In this document: positions 8,152 through 18,953 of the stretch, one piece after another
How the letters are laid out: every line of letters begins with the position of its first letter
Numbering within the stretch: position 1 is the first letter of the stretch
Source of the DNA: Aureimonas altamirensis
GTDB lineage: Bacteria; Pseudomonadota; Alphaproteobacteria; Rhizobiales; Rhizobiaceae
Direction: 5' to 3'
Assembly (NCBI RefSeq): GCF_001463885.1
Contig: NZ_BBWQ01000025.1
Span: 105,100 to 169,099 of the forward strand
DNA length: 64,000 nt
Position numbers and translations under genes: made by a program
Notes under the pieces: model-generated
Seen by the model: the letters and a program-made list of their open reading frames with translations, nothing else
The model's database searches: none
Told to the model about the DNA's origin: nothing

Positions 8152-10110
8152 TCAGGCGCCCTTGCGGTTCTGCCTGTTGTCGATCAGGTCATCGACCACG
8201 CCGGGATCGGCCAGGGTGGACGTATCGCCAAGCGCGCCGAAATCGTCTTCTGCGATCTTGCGCAGAATGCGCCGCATGATCTTGCCGGAGCGCGTCTTGG
8301 GCAGGCCGGGCGAAAACTGAATCTTGTCCGGAGATGCAATCGCCCCGATATCGGCCCGCACGTGCTGGACCAGCTCCTTGCGCAGTTCGTCGCTGGGCTC
8401 GATGCCATCCATCAGCGTGACATAGCAATAGATGCCCTGCCCCTTGATGTCGTGGGGATAGCCGACCACTGCCGCTTCCGACACCTTCGGATGCGCCACG
8501 AGGGACGATTCCACCTCGGCCGTGCCCATGCGGTGGCCGGACACGTTCAGAACGTCGTCGACCCGGCCGGTGATCCAGTAATAGCCGTCGGCGTCGCGCC
8601 GCGCGCCGTCGCCGGTGAAATACTTGCCGGCATAGGTGGCGAAGTAGGTCTGTTCGAAGCGCTCGTGGTCGCCATAGACCGTGCGCATCTGGCCCGGCCA
8701 GGAATCGACGATGCAGAGGTTGCCGTCGGCCGCCCCCTCGAGGATATTGCCTTCATTGTCGACGATCTGTGGCTGCACACCGAAGAAGGGGCGCGTTGCC
8801 GAGCCCGGCTTCAGCGGGGTGGCGCCGGGCAGCGGGGTGATGAGGATGCCCCCGGTTTCGGTCTGCCACCAGGTGTCGACCACGGGGCAGCGTTCGTCGC
8901 CGACCACACGGTAATACCAGTTCCACGCCTCGGGATTGATGGGTTCGCCGACCGAACCCAGAATACGCAGGGACGCGCGCGACGTCTTGCGCACCGGTTC
9001 GTCGCCGGCGCCCATCAGGGCGCGGATGGCTGTCGGCGCGGTATAGAAGATCGAGACATTGTGCTTGTCCACGACCTGCCAGAACCGCGATGCGTCCGGA
9101 TAGCTCGGGACGCCCTCGAACATCAGCGTCGTTGCGCCGTTGGCCAGCGGCCCATAGACGATGTAGCTGTGCCCGGTCACCCATCCGACGTCGGCGGTAC
9201 ACCAGTAGACCTCGCCGTCGCGATAGTCGAATACATGGGCATGCGTCATGGAGGCATAGACGAGGTAACCGCCGGTCGTATGCAGCACGCCCTTGGGCTT
9301 GCCCGTCGAGCCGGAGGTATAGAGGATGAACAGCGGATCCTCGGCGTTCATCTCTTCGGGCGGGCAATCTTCGGAAACGGTCTCGCGCGCTTCGTGCCAC
9401 CAGATATCGCGGCCCTCGACGGTGTCGACATCGCCGCCGGTGCGCCGCACCACCAGCACGGTCTCGACCGCCTGGCCGGCCTTTGCGGCGATATCCACCG
9501 CGCGATCGGCGTTCTTCTTGAGGGGTATCGTACGCCCGCCGCGCAGGCCCTCGTCGGCGGTGATCAGGACCGATGAGCCCGCCCCTTCGATACGACCGCC
9601 CAGGGCGTCCGGCGAAAAGCCGCCGAAGACGACGGAGTGGATCGCCCCGATCCGCGCGCAGGCCAGCATGGCATAGGCCGCCTCCGGGATCATCGGCATG
9701 TAGATGGTGACGCGGTCTCCGCGCTTGACGCCGCGGCCCTTGAGCACGTTCGCCATCCGGCAGACTTCGCCGTGAAGCTCTCGATAGGTTATCGACCGGC
9801 TTTCGCCGGGGTCGTCGCCCTCCCAGAGGATTGCGGTCTGGTTGCCGCGGGTTTCAAGGTGGCGGTCGATGCAGTTTGCCGCGACATTCAGCGTACCATC
9901 CTCGAACCAGCGGATGGACACATTGCCGGGCGCGAAGGATGTGTTCTTGACCGTTTCGAAGGGCTTGATCCAGTCGATCCGCCGGCCGTGCTCGGCCCAG
10001 AAACCGTCAGGGTCTTCGATACTGCGCGCGTACCAGTCGGCGTAGGTACTCTCGCTCAGGCGGGCGCCCTTCTTCCATTCGTCCTTGATGGCGACGACCG
10101 GAGTCTCCAT
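8152..10110 (-). CDS. acsA: Acetyl-CoA synthetase (acetate--CoA ligase)
   Basis: Cytosolic enzyme of 652 aa that activates acetate with ATP and CoA through acetyl-AMP. It belongs to the ANL adenylate-forming family: the P-loop [11 protein letters not shown] is at about residue 260, followed by WWQTETGG and the hinge/acyl-binding part [17 protein letters not shown]. The C-terminal [11 protein letters not shown] holds the Lys that protein acetyltransferases modify in this family. The length matches AcsA. It lies upstream of the AI-2E family gene on the opposite side of a 138-bp gap and ends at the shared terminator. Confidence 0.97.
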   Translation of the reverse strand: METPVVAIKDEWKKGARLSESTYADWYARSIEDPDGFWAEHGRRIDWIKPFETVKNTSFAPGNVSIRWFEDGTLNVAANCIDRHLETRGNQTAILWEGDDPGESRSITYRELHGEVCRMANVLKGRGVKRGDRVTIYMPMIPEAAYAMLACARIGAIHSVVFGGFSPDALGGRIEGAGSSVLITADEGLRGGRTIPLKKNADRAVDIAAKAGQAVETVLVVRRTGGDVDTVEGRDIWWHEARETVSEDCPPEEMNAEDPLFILYTSGSTGKPKGVLHTTGGYLVYASMTHAHVFDYRDGEVYWCTADVGWVTGHSYIVYGPLANGATTLMFEGVPSYPDASRFWQVVDKHNVSIFYTAPTAIRALMGAGDEPVRKTSRASLRILGSVGEPINPEAWNWYYRVVGDERCPVVDTWWQTETGGILITPLPGATPLKPGSATRPFFGVQPQIVDNEGNILEGAADGNLCIVDSWPGQMRTVYGDHERFEQTYFATYAGKYFTGDGARRDADGYYWITGRVDDVLNVSGHRMGTAEVESSLVAHPKVSEAAVVGYPHDIKGQGIYCYVTLMDGIEPSDELRKELVQHVRADIGAIASPDKIQFSPGLPKTRSGKIMRRILRKIAEDDFGALGDTSTLADPGVVDDLIDNRQNRKGA

Positions 10111-10248
10111 TCCATTCCTCCCAGCATTTCATTTCGGCAGCAGACGCGGCTGCCCTGCATGCAATCTAGTCAGCCCCGGGCGCAAAGGGAATTACCGCCG
10201 GTGCCTAATTGCCGCCCGGCATGCCGCAATTCTGCGACAGGGTCGGCG

Positions 10249-11304
10249 TCACGACCCATCGCCCTCCTCCACGGGCCCGCCCAGAACATCCTTGACGTAC
10301 AGCTCGCTCACGAGGGTCTGGGCAACGGCCAGCATGGGCACCACAAGGATCAGGCCAAGAAGGCCGAACAGCACGCCGAACAGAAGCTGCGCGCCGACCA
10401 TCAGCGCCGGCGCGATGGAAGAGGTGAAGCGTTGGGCGATCGGTTCGGCGACATTGCTTTCGACACCCTGGATCAGCAGATAGACGCCAAGCGCCCACAG
10501 GGCCATCTCCATCCCTTCCGACCAGGCGGCCAGCACGATGATGACGCCGGCGGCGAACGGCCCGATGGTCGGGATGAAGGCCAGGAAGCCGGCTTGCAAA
10601 GCCAGCAGGAAGGCATAAGGCATCCCGATCGCCCACAGGCCGATCCACGATACGACGAAGACGATCACCATCGAAATGCCGACACCAGCCAGCCACAGGC
10701 GAAGCGAGTGCGCGCTTTTGCGCAACACGTCGTCGAACCGGGCTCGCTTGTCCTTCGGCACAAGGCTGACCAGCCCACGGCGGTACAACCCGGGCTGCCA
10801 GGATATAAAGATGGCCAGGAACAGCATCACGAAGATGTTGCCGAACCCGCCAAGAACGGAAAACACGGCCTGCGACGCCGACGAGAATACGCCCGAGGGA
10901 TCGGGCAGAAGCTGGCTCAGCGTATCCCCGTCCGATCCTCCCCCGACCGGAAGACCGCTATCGCGGAGCGCTTCCAATGCCCGTCCGAACTGCTGCTCGA
11001 CGGCAGCGAACAACTCGTTCCACTGCTGCACCAGCGCGACGCCGCCCAGGGCGACCGGCGTTGCGACAAGGGCGAAGATCGCCAGGTAGGACAGAAGCAG
11101 CGCCACCGGCCTCGGGATGCCGATCCACTGGAACAGTTTGGAGCAACCATCGAAAATGGCGGCCAGGATGAAACTGGCGAACAGTATGAAGACGGCGGAC
11201 GAGCCGACATACAGCGTCAGCAGGCCGACGACCATGGCCAGCACGATCGCGGTAACCGTGACGGTCTGCCGGGCGAGGTCCGGCGAAGAGGCTTGGCGAA
11301 ACAC
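10249..11304 (-). CDS. AI-2E family transporter (PF01594-type membrane protein)
   Basis: Polytopic inner-membrane protein of 351 aa. Hydrophobic segments lie near residues 14-35, 37-57, 65-90, 145-170, 205-240, 245-275 and 300-340. The central VPKDKRARFDDVL and the C-terminal GAQLLFGVLFGLLGLILVVP are typical of the AI-2E transporter family. Members include TqsA and some Na+/H+ antiporters, so the cargo is uncertain. It ends 138 bp upstream of the acs start on the same strand. A parS site lies just before its start. Confidence 0.88.
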   Translation of the reverse strand: MFRQASSPDLARQTVTVTAIVLAMVVGLLTLYVGSSAVFILFASFILAAIFDGCSKLFQWIGIPRPVALLLSYLAIFALVATPVALGGVALVQQWNELFAAVEQQFGRALEALRDSGLPVGGGSDGDTLSQLLPDPSGVFSSASQAVFSVLGGFGNIFVMLFLAIFISWQPGLYRRGLVSLVPKDKRARFDDVLRKSAHSLRLWLAGVGISMVIVFVVSWIGLWAIGMPYAFLLALQAGFLAFIPTIGPFAAGVIIVLAAWSEGMEMALWALGVYLLIQGVESNVAEPIAQRFTSSIAPALMVGAQLLFGVLFGLLGLILVVPMLAVAQTLVSELYVKDVLGGPVEEGDGS

Positions 11305-11381
11305 GATGAGGAACTTTCGGGCGGTTGCAGGCCACTCGACAAGTAGGACCCGCCCCCATCATTCACAGGGTGCCGGGCATT

Positions 11382-11397
11382 TGTTTCACGTGAAACC
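11382..11397. other. parS site 1 (ParB-binding)
   Basis: TGTTTCACGTGAAACC matches the parS consensus TGTTTCACGTGAAACA at 15 of 16 positions. It is intergenic, between the PLP-homeostasis gene and the AI-2E family gene, about 14.8 kb left of the probable origin. Confidence 0.92.
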
Positions 11398-11400
11398 GGA

Positions 11401-12075
11401 TCAGGCGCTAGCGTTCCGCGCGCCGAAGATCGCACTGCCCACGCGAACGCCCGTCGCCCCAAAGGCGACGGCGATTTCGTAATCGCCCGACATTCCCATG
11501 GAAAGCTTTGCCAAGCCGGCTTCACGCGCCAGCTTGCGCAGAAGCGCGAAGTGCGGACCGGGGTTTTCGCCGGCCGGCGGAATGCACATGAGCCCGTCGA
11601 TCGCCAAGCCATGGACCTGTCGGCATCGTGTGACGAATTCGACTGCTTCCTGGGGCGCGATACCGGCCTTCTGCTCTTCCTCGCCCGTATTGACCTGCAC
11701 GTAGAGCGATGGCGCACGCCCCTGCCGCTCGATCTCCTTTGCCAGTTCCCGGGCGATCTTCTCCCGGTCCACTGTCTCGATGACATCGAAGAGCGCAACC
11801 GCATCGGCGGCCTTGTTGGACTGTAGCGGCCCGATCAGATGCAGGCGGATATCGGGAAACTCCGAACGCAGCGCGGGGAATTTGCCTTGCGCCTCCTGCA
11901 CCCGGTTTTCGCCGAAGATGCGGTGTCCGGCCTGCAGCGTCGGGCGGATATGCTCCGCGTCGTAGGTCTTGGACACGGCAACGAGGTCGACCGAACCGTC
12001 CGGCCGCCCGGCCTCCTGCTCTGCCTTGCGCAGATGCCCCAGGACTTCAGCGAGTTGCCCGGCCACGTCGATCAT
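11401..12075 (-). CDS. YggS-family pyridoxal phosphate homeostasis protein
   Basis: Cytosolic PLP-binding protein of 224 aa with the alanine-racemase TIM-barrel fold but no known catalysis. It keeps free PLP and amino-acid pools in balance. The PLP lysine is Lys36 in VAVSKTYDA, followed by FGENRVQEAQGKF, HLIGPLQSNK and the C-terminal LSMGMSGDYEIAVAFGAT phosphate-binding region. The start MIDVAGQLAEV was chosen because the longer frame reads into the promoter region shared with leuS. It is divergent from leuS, with about 145 bp between the start codons. Confidence 0.93.
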   Translation of the reverse strand: MIDVAGQLAEVLGHLRKAEQEAGRPDGSVDLVAVSKTYDAEHIRPTLQAGHRIFGENRVQEAQGKFPALRSEFPDIRLHLIGPLQSNKAADAVALFDVIETVDREKIARELAKEIERQGRAPSLYVQVNTGEEEQKAGIAPQEAVEFVTRCRQVHGLAIDGLMCIPPAGENPGPHFALLRKLAREAGLAKLSMGMSGDYEIAVAFGATGVRVGSAIFGARNASA

Positions 12076-12221
12076 CGAAAGCGATCTCCATTTCGTTCCA
12101 CCGGCGTCGGCTGTACCCCAGTTTGGCCGGATCCGACACCCTGCGCTGTTGACGGAGCGGACGGGGCATGGTGAAGCATCCCATAAACATAACAGCACCG
12201 CCGAAAGATCGCCGCGTCACC

Positions 12222-14864
12222 ATGGCCACAGAACGTTACAACCCGCGCGCCTCCGAACCCCGCTGGCAGGAGGCGTGGTCGAGCGCGAAGCTCTTCGAAA
12301 CGCAAGACGACGCGCCGGGTGAGAAATACTACGTGCTGGAGATGTTCCCCTACCCGTCGGGACGCATCCATATCGGCCATGTTCGCAACTATGCGATGGG
12401 GGACGTCGTCGCGCGCTACAAGCGCGCCAAGGGCTTCAACGTGCTGCATCCCATGGGGTGGGACGCCTTCGGCATGCCGGCGGAAAACGCCGCCATGCAG
12501 AACAAGGTCCATCCGCGCGAGTGGACCTACGCCAACATCGCCGCCATGCGCGAACAGCTCAAATCGATGGGCCTGTCGCTCGACTGGTCGCGCGAATTCG
12601 CAACCTGCGATGTCGACTACTATCATCGCCAGCAGATCCTGTTCCTCGACCTACTCAAGGAAGGGCTGGCCTATCGCCGCAAGAGCAAGGTCAACTGGGA
12701 TCCGGTCGACCAGACCGTGCTGGCCAACGAACAGGTCATCGATGGGCGCGGCTGGCGCTCCGGTGCCGAGGTCGAGCAGCGCGAACTGACGCAATGGTTC
12801 TTCCGCATCACGCAATATGCCGACGAGTTGCTGCATGCGCTGGATACGCTGCCCGGATGGCCGGAAAAGGTCCGCGTCATGCAGAAGAACTGGATCGGTC
12901 GGTCCGAGGGTCTTCTGCTGCGCTGGGCCCTCGCGGGTAACGAGCGTCTGTCCGTTGCCGAGATGTCCGGCGAAGGGGTCGGCCGCGAGGTCGAAGTCTT
13001 CACCACGCGTCCCGACACGCTGTTCGGCGCCTCCTTCATCGCGGTGGCGGCCGACCACCCGCTGGCGCGTGCGGCAGCCGCGACGGACTCGAAGCTGGCC
13101 GCCTTCATCGCCGAAATCCGGCGCGGCGGAACCAGCACGGAATCCATCGAAACGGCCGAGAAGCGGGGCTACGATACCGGCCTGCGCGCCATCCACCCGC
13201 TGGACGCATCGTGGACGGTGCCGGTCTATGTCGCCAATTTCGTGCTGATGGAGTATGGCACCGGCGCCGTCTTCGGCTGCCCGGCCCACGATCAACGCGA
13301 CCTGGAGTTTGCCCGCGCCTACGACCTGCCGGTCAAGCCCGTGGTCTTGCCCGCCGGCGCCGAGCCCACCGGCTTTGCCATCGGCGCCGAGGCCTATGTG
13401 GGCGACGGCACCTTGTTCCATTCTGGCTTTCTCGATGGGATGGCCCCGGACGACGCCTTCGACGCGGTCGCCGAACGCCTGGCCGGAACAGAGCTCAACG
13501 GACGTCCGCAGGCCGAGCGGCGCGTCAACTTCCGCCTGCGCGACTGGGGTATCTCGCGCCAGCGCTATTGGGGTTGCCCGATACCCGTCCTCCACTGCGA
13601 TGCCTGCGGGATCGTGCCCGAGGCTCCAGAGAACCTGCCTGTCGTATTGCCCGACGATATCGATTTCGACACGCCCGGAAATCCGCTCGACCGGCATCCT
13701 ACGTGGCGGAAGGCCACCTGTCCGCAGTGTGGCGGCGCGGCCCTGCGCGAAACGGATACGATGGACACCTTTGTCGACTCGTCCTGGTATTTCGCGCGCT
13801 TCACCGCGCCGCATGCCGCCCAGCCGACCATACCCGCGCTGGCCAATGCCTGGCTGCCGGTCGACCAGTATATCGGCGGCGTCGAGCACGCGATCCTGCA
13901 CCTTCTGTATTCCCGCTTCTTCACCCGTGCCATGAGCGCCTGCGCGCACATGGCCGTCGACGAACCCTTCAAGGGCTTGTTCACGCAGGGCATGGTGGTG
14001 CACGAAACCTATCGCGACGGGCGGGAGTGGGTGGCACCGGCGGATATCGCGCTGGAGGAAGCCGATGGTCGCCGCATCGCCCGCCGGCTGTCCACCGGGC
14101 AGGAGATCGAGATCGGCCCCATCGAGAAGATGTCCAAGTCCAAGAAGAACGTCGTGGACCCGGATGACATCATCGCCTCGTACGGGGCGGATACCGCACG
14201 ATGGTTCATGTTGTCGGATTCCCCGCCCGATCGCGACGTCATCTGGACGGAGGCCGGCGTCGAGGGCGCCTTCCGCTTCGTCCAGCGCCTGTGGCGCGTC
14301 GTCAACGAAGCGGCGGAAACGCTGCGCGCCGCGCCTGTGGGCGGCGTCACCGATCCGGCCCTGGCGATGGAAGTCCGGCGTGCGGCGCATCGGGCCGCGG
14401 CCGGCGTGGCCGACGATATCGAGCGGCTGGCCTTCAACAAGGCTGTGGCGCGCCTGTACGAGCTGGTCAACACACTGTCGGCGGCATTCTCCACGCCCGC
14501 CTTTGCCGCTGACCCTGCCGTCCGTGACGCAGGCTCGGAGGCGTTGTCCATCCTCATCCGGCTTGTGGCGCCGATGATGCCGCACCTTGCGGAAGAGTGC
14601 TGGCAGGCCGCCGGCCAGGACGGCCTCGTGGCCTCGCAACCATGGCCCAACGTCGATCCGGCTTTGCTGGTGGATGACGAAATCGTGCTGCCGGTGCAGA
14701 TCAACGGCAAGAAGCGAGCCGATCTGCGCGTTGCCAAGGACAGCCCCGTCGAAGAGATTGAAGCGGCGGTTCTCGCCCTAGATGTCGTGGTTGACGCACT
14801 TGCGGGCGCCAGCCCCAGGCGCGTCGTCGTCGTACCCGGAAGGATTGTCAATGTCGTTATCTGA
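12222..14864 (+). CDS. leuS: Leucyl-tRNA synthetase
   Basis: Class I aminoacyl-tRNA synthetase of 880 aa that charges tRNA-Leu. The HIGH motif is residues 50-53 in [11 protein letters not shown]. The editing (CP1) domain spans roughly residues 230-430 and includes [11 protein letters not shown] and [20 protein letters not shown] is at about residue 636 ([15 protein letters not shown]). The start MATERYNPR fits the family; an in-frame ATG 54 bp upstream has no better ribosome site. The last 14 bases overlap the lptE start, which suggests coupled translation of leuS-lptE-holA. Confidence 0.97.
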   Translation: MATERYNPRASEPRWQEAWSSAKLFETQDDAPGEKYYVLEMFPYPSGRIHIGHVRNYAMGDVVARYKRAKGFNVLHPMGWDAFGMPAENAAMQNKVHPREWTYANIAAMREQLKSMGLSLDWSREFATCDVDYYHRQQILFLDLLKEGLAYRRKSKVNWDPVDQTVLANEQVIDGRGWRSGAEVEQRELTQWFFRITQYADELLHALDTLPGWPEKVRVMQKNWIGRSEGLLLRWALAGNERLSVAEMSGEGVGREVEVFTTRPDTLFGASFIAVAADHPLARAAAATDSKLAAFIAEIRRGGTSTESIETAEKRGYDTGLRAIHPLDASWTVPVYVANFVLMEYGTGAVFGCPAHDQRDLEFARAYDLPVKPVVLPAGAEPTGFAIGAEAYVGDGTLFHSGFLDGMAPDDAFDAVAERLAGTELNGRPQAERRVNFRLRDWGISRQRYWGCPIPVLHCDACGIVPEAPENLPVVLPDDIDFDTPGNPLDRHPTWRKATCPQCGGAALRETDTMDTFVDSSWYFARFTAPHAAQPTIPALANAWLPVDQYIGGVEHAILHLLYSRFFTRAMSACAHMAVDEPFKGLFTQGMVVHETYRDGREWVAPADIALEEADGRRIARRLSTGQEIEIGPIEKMSKSKKNVVDPDDIIASYGADTARWFMLSDSPPDRDVIWTEAGVEGAFRFVQRLWRVVNEAAETLRAAPVGGVTDPALAMEVRRAAHRAAAGVADDIERLAFNKAVARLYELVNTLSAAFSTPAFAADPAVRDAGSEALSILIRLVAPMMPHLAEECWQAAGQDGLVASQPWPNVDPALLVDDEIVLPVQINGKKRADLRVAKDSPVEEIEAAVLALDVVVDALAGASPRRVVVVPGRIVNVVI

Positions 14865-15414
14865 TCACGCGCGGCTGCGCAGCATCTGCACCGCCGGCGC
14901 GCTGGCCGGCCTCGCCCTCCTGGCGGCCTGCACGTCCGGCCCAGCCTACGCACCGCCACAGACATCGACGGGACCGGCTTTCGATGGCCCTGCTTTGTTG
15001 ACCGACATGCGCGGACGCGTGTCCGTGGCGGCCGCCGCGACACGCACCGACCAGCTTTTCCGCAACGCGCTTGTCTATCGTCTCAACGGTGCGGACCCTG
15101 TATCCAGCCCCCTGTACGAGGTGCGCTACGTCGTAACCGCGCTGGACCAGGTCACGTCGGTCGAAAGTGGCACGGGCGTTCCGTCGGCGGCCTCCTACCG
15201 GATGCAGGCCGATTACACGCTGATCCGCCTGTCGGATGGCGAGACGATCGGCGCAGGGTCGCGGTTCAGCACCGTGCCCTACGACCGCAATTCGCAGCTC
15301 TACGCCTCGCAGAGCGCCGTGGAAGACGCGCGGGCTCGTGCGGCGCGGGAACTGGCCGACCGCGTGGGTATGGCCGTCCTGCCTGTTCTGAAGCGCGAAG
15401 CGCCGCAAAGCTGA
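14851..15414 (+). CDS. lptE: LPS-assembly lipoprotein LptE
   Basis: Outer-membrane lipoprotein of 187 aa that plugs LptD and helps insert lipopolysaccharide. The signal peptide ends in the lipobox LLAAC with Cys27. The body ([52 protein letters not shown]) has the pattern of the alphaproteobacterial LptE family. The start MSLSDHARL lies 14 bp inside leuS. An earlier ATG in the same frame would put 23 odd residues before the signal peptide. The leuS-lptE-holA order is conserved in many proteobacteria and supports the call. Confidence 0.88.
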   Translation: MSLSDHARLRSICTAGALAGLALLAACTSGPAYAPPQTSTGPAFDGPALLTDMRGRVSVAAAATRTDQLFRNALVYRLNGADPVSSPLYEVRYVVTALDQVTSVESGTGVPSAASYRMQADYTLIRLSDGETIGAGSRFSTVPYDRNSQLYASQSAVEDARARAARELADRVGMAVLPVLKREAPQS

Positions 15415-15424
15415 CGCAACGGGC

Positions 15425-16462
15425 ATGGCTCAGAAGAAGGCCGGCGAGGTTGACGCATTCCTGTCGCGGCCGGACACCTCGTTTCCGGTCCTTCTGCTGT
15501 ACGGGCCCGATACCGGGCTCGTGTCGGAGCGCTCGGCGCGTGTCGCCGCCTTGTCCGGCGTCGACCTGAGCGACCCTTTCGCCAGCATCACGCTGTCGGC
15601 CGACGAGCTTGAAAAATCCATCGGCCGCCTGTTCGACGAGGCCAACACCGTCTCGATGTTCGGCGGCCGCCGCTTGATCCGGATCCGCAATGCCGGCAAC
15701 GGCAAGGCCCTGGCGGATGCCGTGGCAGACCTTGCCGCCAAGCCTCCGGCCGAAACCACCATCATCATCGAGGCCGGCGAGCTGAGAAAATCATCGGCGC
15801 TCCGCGTCAATGTGGAGCGCGGTCGCGCCGCCCTCGCTTTGCCCTGCTACCCGGACGAGCAGCGTGGGCTCGACCGTCTCATCGATGAAGAATTGTCGGC
15901 CGCCGGCCTGTCCATCGACCGGGCCGGGCGAGACCTTCTGAAAAGCCGTCTCGGCGCTGACAGGCTTGCCTCCCGCGGGGAGATTCAGAAGCTGTGCCTC
16001 TACGCGCGCGGTCAGGCCACGATCACCAGCACCGACATCCTGTCCATCGTCGGTGACGTATCGTCGGAAACGGTCGACGAGGCCATCGATGCGGCCGCCT
16101 CGGGAGAGGTTCGCCGGCTTCCCCATCTGATCGACCGCCTGATGGGATCGGGGGTGAGTGCCTTCCAGATCCAGAACCCGATGCTGCGTCATTTCCAGCA
16201 ACTGCAGCTCATGCGGCAGGAATTGGATCGCGATGGCAAATCGGTAAAGGACATCGTTGCGCGGCGTCGTGTTCATTTCAGCCGGCAAGGCGCCCTGGAA
16301 GCGGCGCTTTCGCTCTGGTCGCAGGACGCTATCGCAACGATGCTGCGACGCATGGAGACCGACATCCTGAAAAGCCGCAAGGAAGCGGCCCTTCAGCAGG
16401 TCATCACCTTTCGCCTGCTGATGGACATAGGCGTGGAAGCCGCACGCACCCGTCGAGGTTGA
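15425..16462 (+). CDS. holA: DNA polymerase III subunit delta
   Basis: Clamp-loader subunit of 345 aa that opens the sliding clamp. N-terminal residues include LLLYGPDTGLVSERSARVAAL, the degenerate P-loop of delta that does not hydrolyse ATP. SMFGGRRLIRIRNAGNGKAL and the C-terminal collar helices follow. It begins 10 bp after lptE and is probably the last gene of the leuS operon. Its stop lies 3 bp from the stop of parB on the other strand, with no room for a separate terminator. Confidence 0.92.
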   Translation: MAQKKAGEVDAFLSRPDTSFPVLLLYGPDTGLVSERSARVAALSGVDLSDPFASITLSADELEKSIGRLFDEANTVSMFGGRRLIRIRNAGNGKALADAVADLAAKPPAETTIIIEAGELRKSSALRVNVERGRAALALPCYPDEQRGLDRLIDEELSAAGLSIDRAGRDLLKSRLGADRLASRGEIQKLCLYARGQATITSTDILSIVGDVSSETVDEAIDAAASGEVRRLPHLIDRLMGSGVSAFQIQNPMLRHFQQLQLMRQELDRDGKSVKDIVARRRVHFSRQGALEAALSLWSQDAIATMLRRMETDILKSRKEAALQQVITFRLLMDIGVEAARTRRG

Positions 16463-16465
16463 TCC

Positions 16466-17434
16466 TCAGGCGTCGACGCTGCCGCCTTGCAACAGACGGC
16501 ATAGGTCGTCGAGCTGCTCCAGATTGCCGAATTCGAGGGTCAGCATGCCTCCCTCGCCTTTCAGGCGGACGCTGACCGGCATCTGCAACGCCTCGGTCAA
16601 CAACTTCTCGAGCGCAGCCGTATCGGCATCCTGCGGAGCATCTGCCTCCACCGGCTTTGCAGCCGCAGCCGGACCAGACTTTCGCGCACGCCGCGCCGGA
16701 GAGACGTCGTCCCCGCGCGCAAGCTTTTCGGCCTCACGGACACTCAACCCGCGCCCCACCACCTGCCGGGCGAAACCTTCCGGATCGTCCATGGAGATCG
16801 CCGTACGCGCGGCGCCGGGCGACAATTCGCCCTTCACAACCATGGTGCGGACGGCATCTGGAAGCTTCAGAAGCCGCAGCGTATTGGCGACATGGCTTCG
16901 GCTCTTGCCAAGAATGTCGGCAAGATCGGCCTGGGTGTAGCCGTGCTCGTCGATCAGCATCTCGTAACCGAGCGCTTCTTCGATGGCGTTCAAGTCGGCG
17001 CGCTGGACGTTTTCGATCAGGGCGATTTCCAGCGACTCCCGGTCGCTGATGTCCCGGATGACGACGGGAACGTCACTCAAGCCCGCAGCACGCGCCGCCC
17101 GCCAGCGCCGTTCGCCGGCGACGATCTCCAGCTCGGTCTGGCCGGGTACCTTGCGCACAAGGATCGGCTGAACGACACCGTGATTGCGCACGGACGCCAC
17201 CAGTTCCGAATGATCGGCATCTTCGAAGGTTCGGCGCGGGTTCTTCGGGTTCGGCGTCAGGGCCGACACCGGCACCTTACGTTCTCCCCCGGCTTGCGGC
17301 TGGGCAATGAACGGGCGCGCAGGAAGCCCGGTCGAAGTCTCCCGACCAGCATCGCCTGCCCCACCGATCAGCGACGCCAGACCACGTCCAAGACGGGCGC
17401 GCGACTTGTCTTCCTTCATCTGGTCCCTCTTCAT
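16466..17434 (-). CDS. parB: Chromosome partitioning protein ParB
   Basis: ParB/Spo0J CTPase and DNA clamp of 322 aa that loads at parS and spreads. The N terminus LGRGLASLIGG contacts ParA. The CTP-binding N-domain includes IVAGERRWRAARAAGL and ENVQRADLNAIEEA. The helix-turn-helix is around YTQADLADILGKSRSHVANTL. An Ala/Pro-rich linker leads to a C-terminal dimer domain (LTLEFGNLEQLDDLCRLL). The start at 17434 overlaps the parA stop as ATGA; a second start five codons in (MKEDKSRAR) has a better GAGGGA ribosome site. It forms a coupled operon with parA. Confidence 0.97.
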   Translation of the reverse strand: MKRDQMKEDKSRARLGRGLASLIGGAGDAGRETSTGLPARPFIAQPQAGGERKVPVSALTPNPKNPRRTFEDADHSELVASVRNHGVVQPILVRKVPGQTELEIVAGERRWRAARAAGLSDVPVVIRDISDRESLEIALIENVQRADLNAIEEALGYEMLIDEHGYTQADLADILGKSRSHVANTLRLLKLPDAVRTMVVKGELSPGAARTAISMDDPEGFARQVVGRGLSVREAEKLARGDDVSPARRARKSGPAAAAKPVEADAPQDADTAALEKLLTEALQMPVSVRLKGEGGMLTLEFGNLEQLDDLCRLLQGGSVDA

Positions 17435-18216
17435 GCGGCGAGCATTTCGCGTTCACGCTGGATCACTTCGGACGCCAGGCGGATATAAGCCTGGCTGCCG
17501 GGGCATTTCATATCGTACAGGATCGCCGGCTTGCCGAAGGACGGCGCCTCCGAAACACGGACATTGCGCGGTATGACCGTCTGGTAGACATGGTCGCCCA
17601 TGTATGTGCGCACGTCGGCCACCACCTGCTCCGCCAGATTGTTGCGGCCGTCATACATGGTCAGCACGATGCCGTGCAGCGCCAGTGTCGGGTTCAGCGT
17701 ATCGCGAACCTGCTCGACGGTTTCAAGCAACTGGCTGAGCCCCTCGAGGGCGAAGAACTCGCATTGAAGCGGCACAAGGATCGAATCCGCCGCTGCCATG
17801 GCGTTGATGGTCAGGAGGTTCAGGGAGGGAGGGCAATCGACCAGCACGAAATCGAACTGGGATCGCGTCAGGCTATGCTCGTGGAGCGCATCCCGGAGAC
17901 GATAGGCGCGCTCGGCGGCCGAGGCGATCTCCATTTCGACGCCCAGGAGGTCGAGCGTCGAGGGGATCAGCGAAAGGTTGGGCACCACCGTCTGCATGGC
18001 CGCCTGGGCCACCGACGCGTAGCCAAGCAGCACGTCATAGGAAGAGCGGTCCCGAACCGCCTTCTCGACACCGAGGCCCGTCGAGGCATTGCCCTGCGGG
18101 TCCAGATCGATCAGCAGCGTCTTTTTGCCCACCGCAGCCAAGGCCGTTGCGAGATTGATTGCCGTCGTCGTCTTGCCGACGCCGCCCTTTTGATTGGCGA
18201 TCGTTATGACCCGCAT
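17431..18216 (-). CDS. parA: Chromosome partitioning ATPase ParA
   Basis: ParA/Soj ATPase of 261 aa that drives segregation of ParB-parS complexes over the nucleoid. The deviant Walker A motif KGGVGKTTT is at about residue 9, Walker A' is LLIDLDPQGNAS and Walker B is VLVDCPPSLNLLT. The start MRVITIANQ places the P-loop at the usual distance; an ATG eight codons upstream is possible. Its stop overlaps the start of parB by four bases. A parS site lies 60 bp upstream, so ParB bound there may regulate the operon. Confidence 0.97.
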   Translation of the reverse strand: MRVITIANQKGGVGKTTTAINLATALAAVGKKTLLIDLDPQGNASTGLGVEKAVRDRSSYDVLLGYASVAQAAMQTVVPNLSLIPSTLDLLGVEMEIASAAERAYRLRDALHEHSLTRSQFDFVLVDCPPSLNLLTINAMAAADSILVPLQCEFFALEGLSQLLETVEQVRDTLNPTLALHGIVLTMYDGRNNLAEQVVADVRTYMGDHVYQTVIPRNVRVSEAPSFGKPAILYDMKCPGSQAYIRLASEVIQREREMLAA

Positions 18217-18275
18217 GCGCCCTGATGACAAACTATCCACAGGATGCTCCTGTCGCCTCGTTCGACCGGCCCGAA

Positions 18276-18291
18276 TGTTTCACGTGAGACA
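18276..18291. other. parS site 2 (ParB-binding), upstream of parA
   Basis: TGTTTCACGTGAGACA differs from the consensus at one position. It lies in the gap between rsmG and parA, in position to couple ParB binding to parAB expression. It is about 7.9 kb left of the probable origin. Confidence 0.92.
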
Positions 18292-18293
18292 GG

Positions 18294-18953
18294 TTATGCA
18301 GCCATGGGCCGGCAATTTCCGATCTCTAGGATAACGGATTCGGCTTCCGTTCTTGACGGATGCTTTACCATGTCGAAGTGCCAATGGGCAGTGGCGTCGG
18401 CAACTTCGCCTTCATGCGCCCGCCCCTTCAGGAAGTAACACACAGTTTTTGGCTGTATCGACGGCGAGACGAGCCCCAAGAGGCTGTCCAGGGATGCAAG
18501 CGCCCGGGCGCTGATGGCATCGGCCCGCCCCAGTACCGGGCCTGCCGCCTCGATCCGCTGGCAATGCACGGTTGCCGGCAGCGCCAGCTCGCGGATCACT
18601 GTGCGGAGGAAGGCTGATTTCTTGGCGTTCGCCTCCACCAGATCGACGTGATGCCCCGCCCGTTCTGCAGCAAAGCAGGCCAGAACAAGTCCGGGAAATC
18701 CACCCCCCGACCCGATGTCGACCCAGTGCTGCACGGGCCCGGCAACCTCGTCCAGCCAAAGGCCATCTTCGATATGGCGGCTCCACAACGTCGGCACGGT
18801 CGATGGCGCAACGAGGTTGATGTGCTTCTGCCACGTACGGACGAGAGCGGCATAGGCCGCCAGCCTGTCCTGCGTTTCACGTGAAACAGGCCAGCGTTCC
18901 AGAACTGCCTTCATATCGTCGTCGGTTTTAGGCTGCGGCTTTGCTGAACTCAT
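18294..18953 (-). CDS. rsmG: 16S rRNA (guanine-N7)-methyltransferase RsmG
   Basis: SAM-dependent enzyme of 219 aa that makes m7G527 in 16S rRNA; its loss gives low-level streptomycin resistance in other bacteria. The SAM site is [17 protein letters not shown] at about residue 78, and [16 protein letters not shown] is also typical. The start overlaps the end of mnmG by 26 bp, the conserved mnmG-rsmG-parA-parB order. A parS site is embedded in its 5' part, where it encodes PVSRETQ. Confidence 0.95.
   Translation of the reverse strand: MSSAKPQPKTDDDMKAVLERWPVSRETQDRLAAYAALVRTWQKHINLVAPSTVPTLWSRHIEDGLWLDEVAGPVQHWVDIGSGGGFPGLVLACFAAERAGHHVDLVEANAKKSAFLRTVIRELALPATVHCQRIEAAGPVLGRADAISARALASLDSLLGLVSPSIQPKTVCYFLKGRAHEGEVADATAHWHFDMVKHPSRTEAESVILEIGNCRPMAA
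18873..18888. other. parS site 3 (ParB-binding), inside rsmG
   Basis: CGTTTCACGTGAAACA matches the consensus at 15 of 16 positions. It lies inside rsmG and encodes the residues VSRET there. It is about 7.3 kb left of the probable origin. Confidence 0.93.

Noticed and set aside
12651..14639. A 662-codon frame antisense to leuS
   Set aside because: leuS is intact with HIGH and KMSKS; the reverse frame is His/Asp/Arg-rich shadow.
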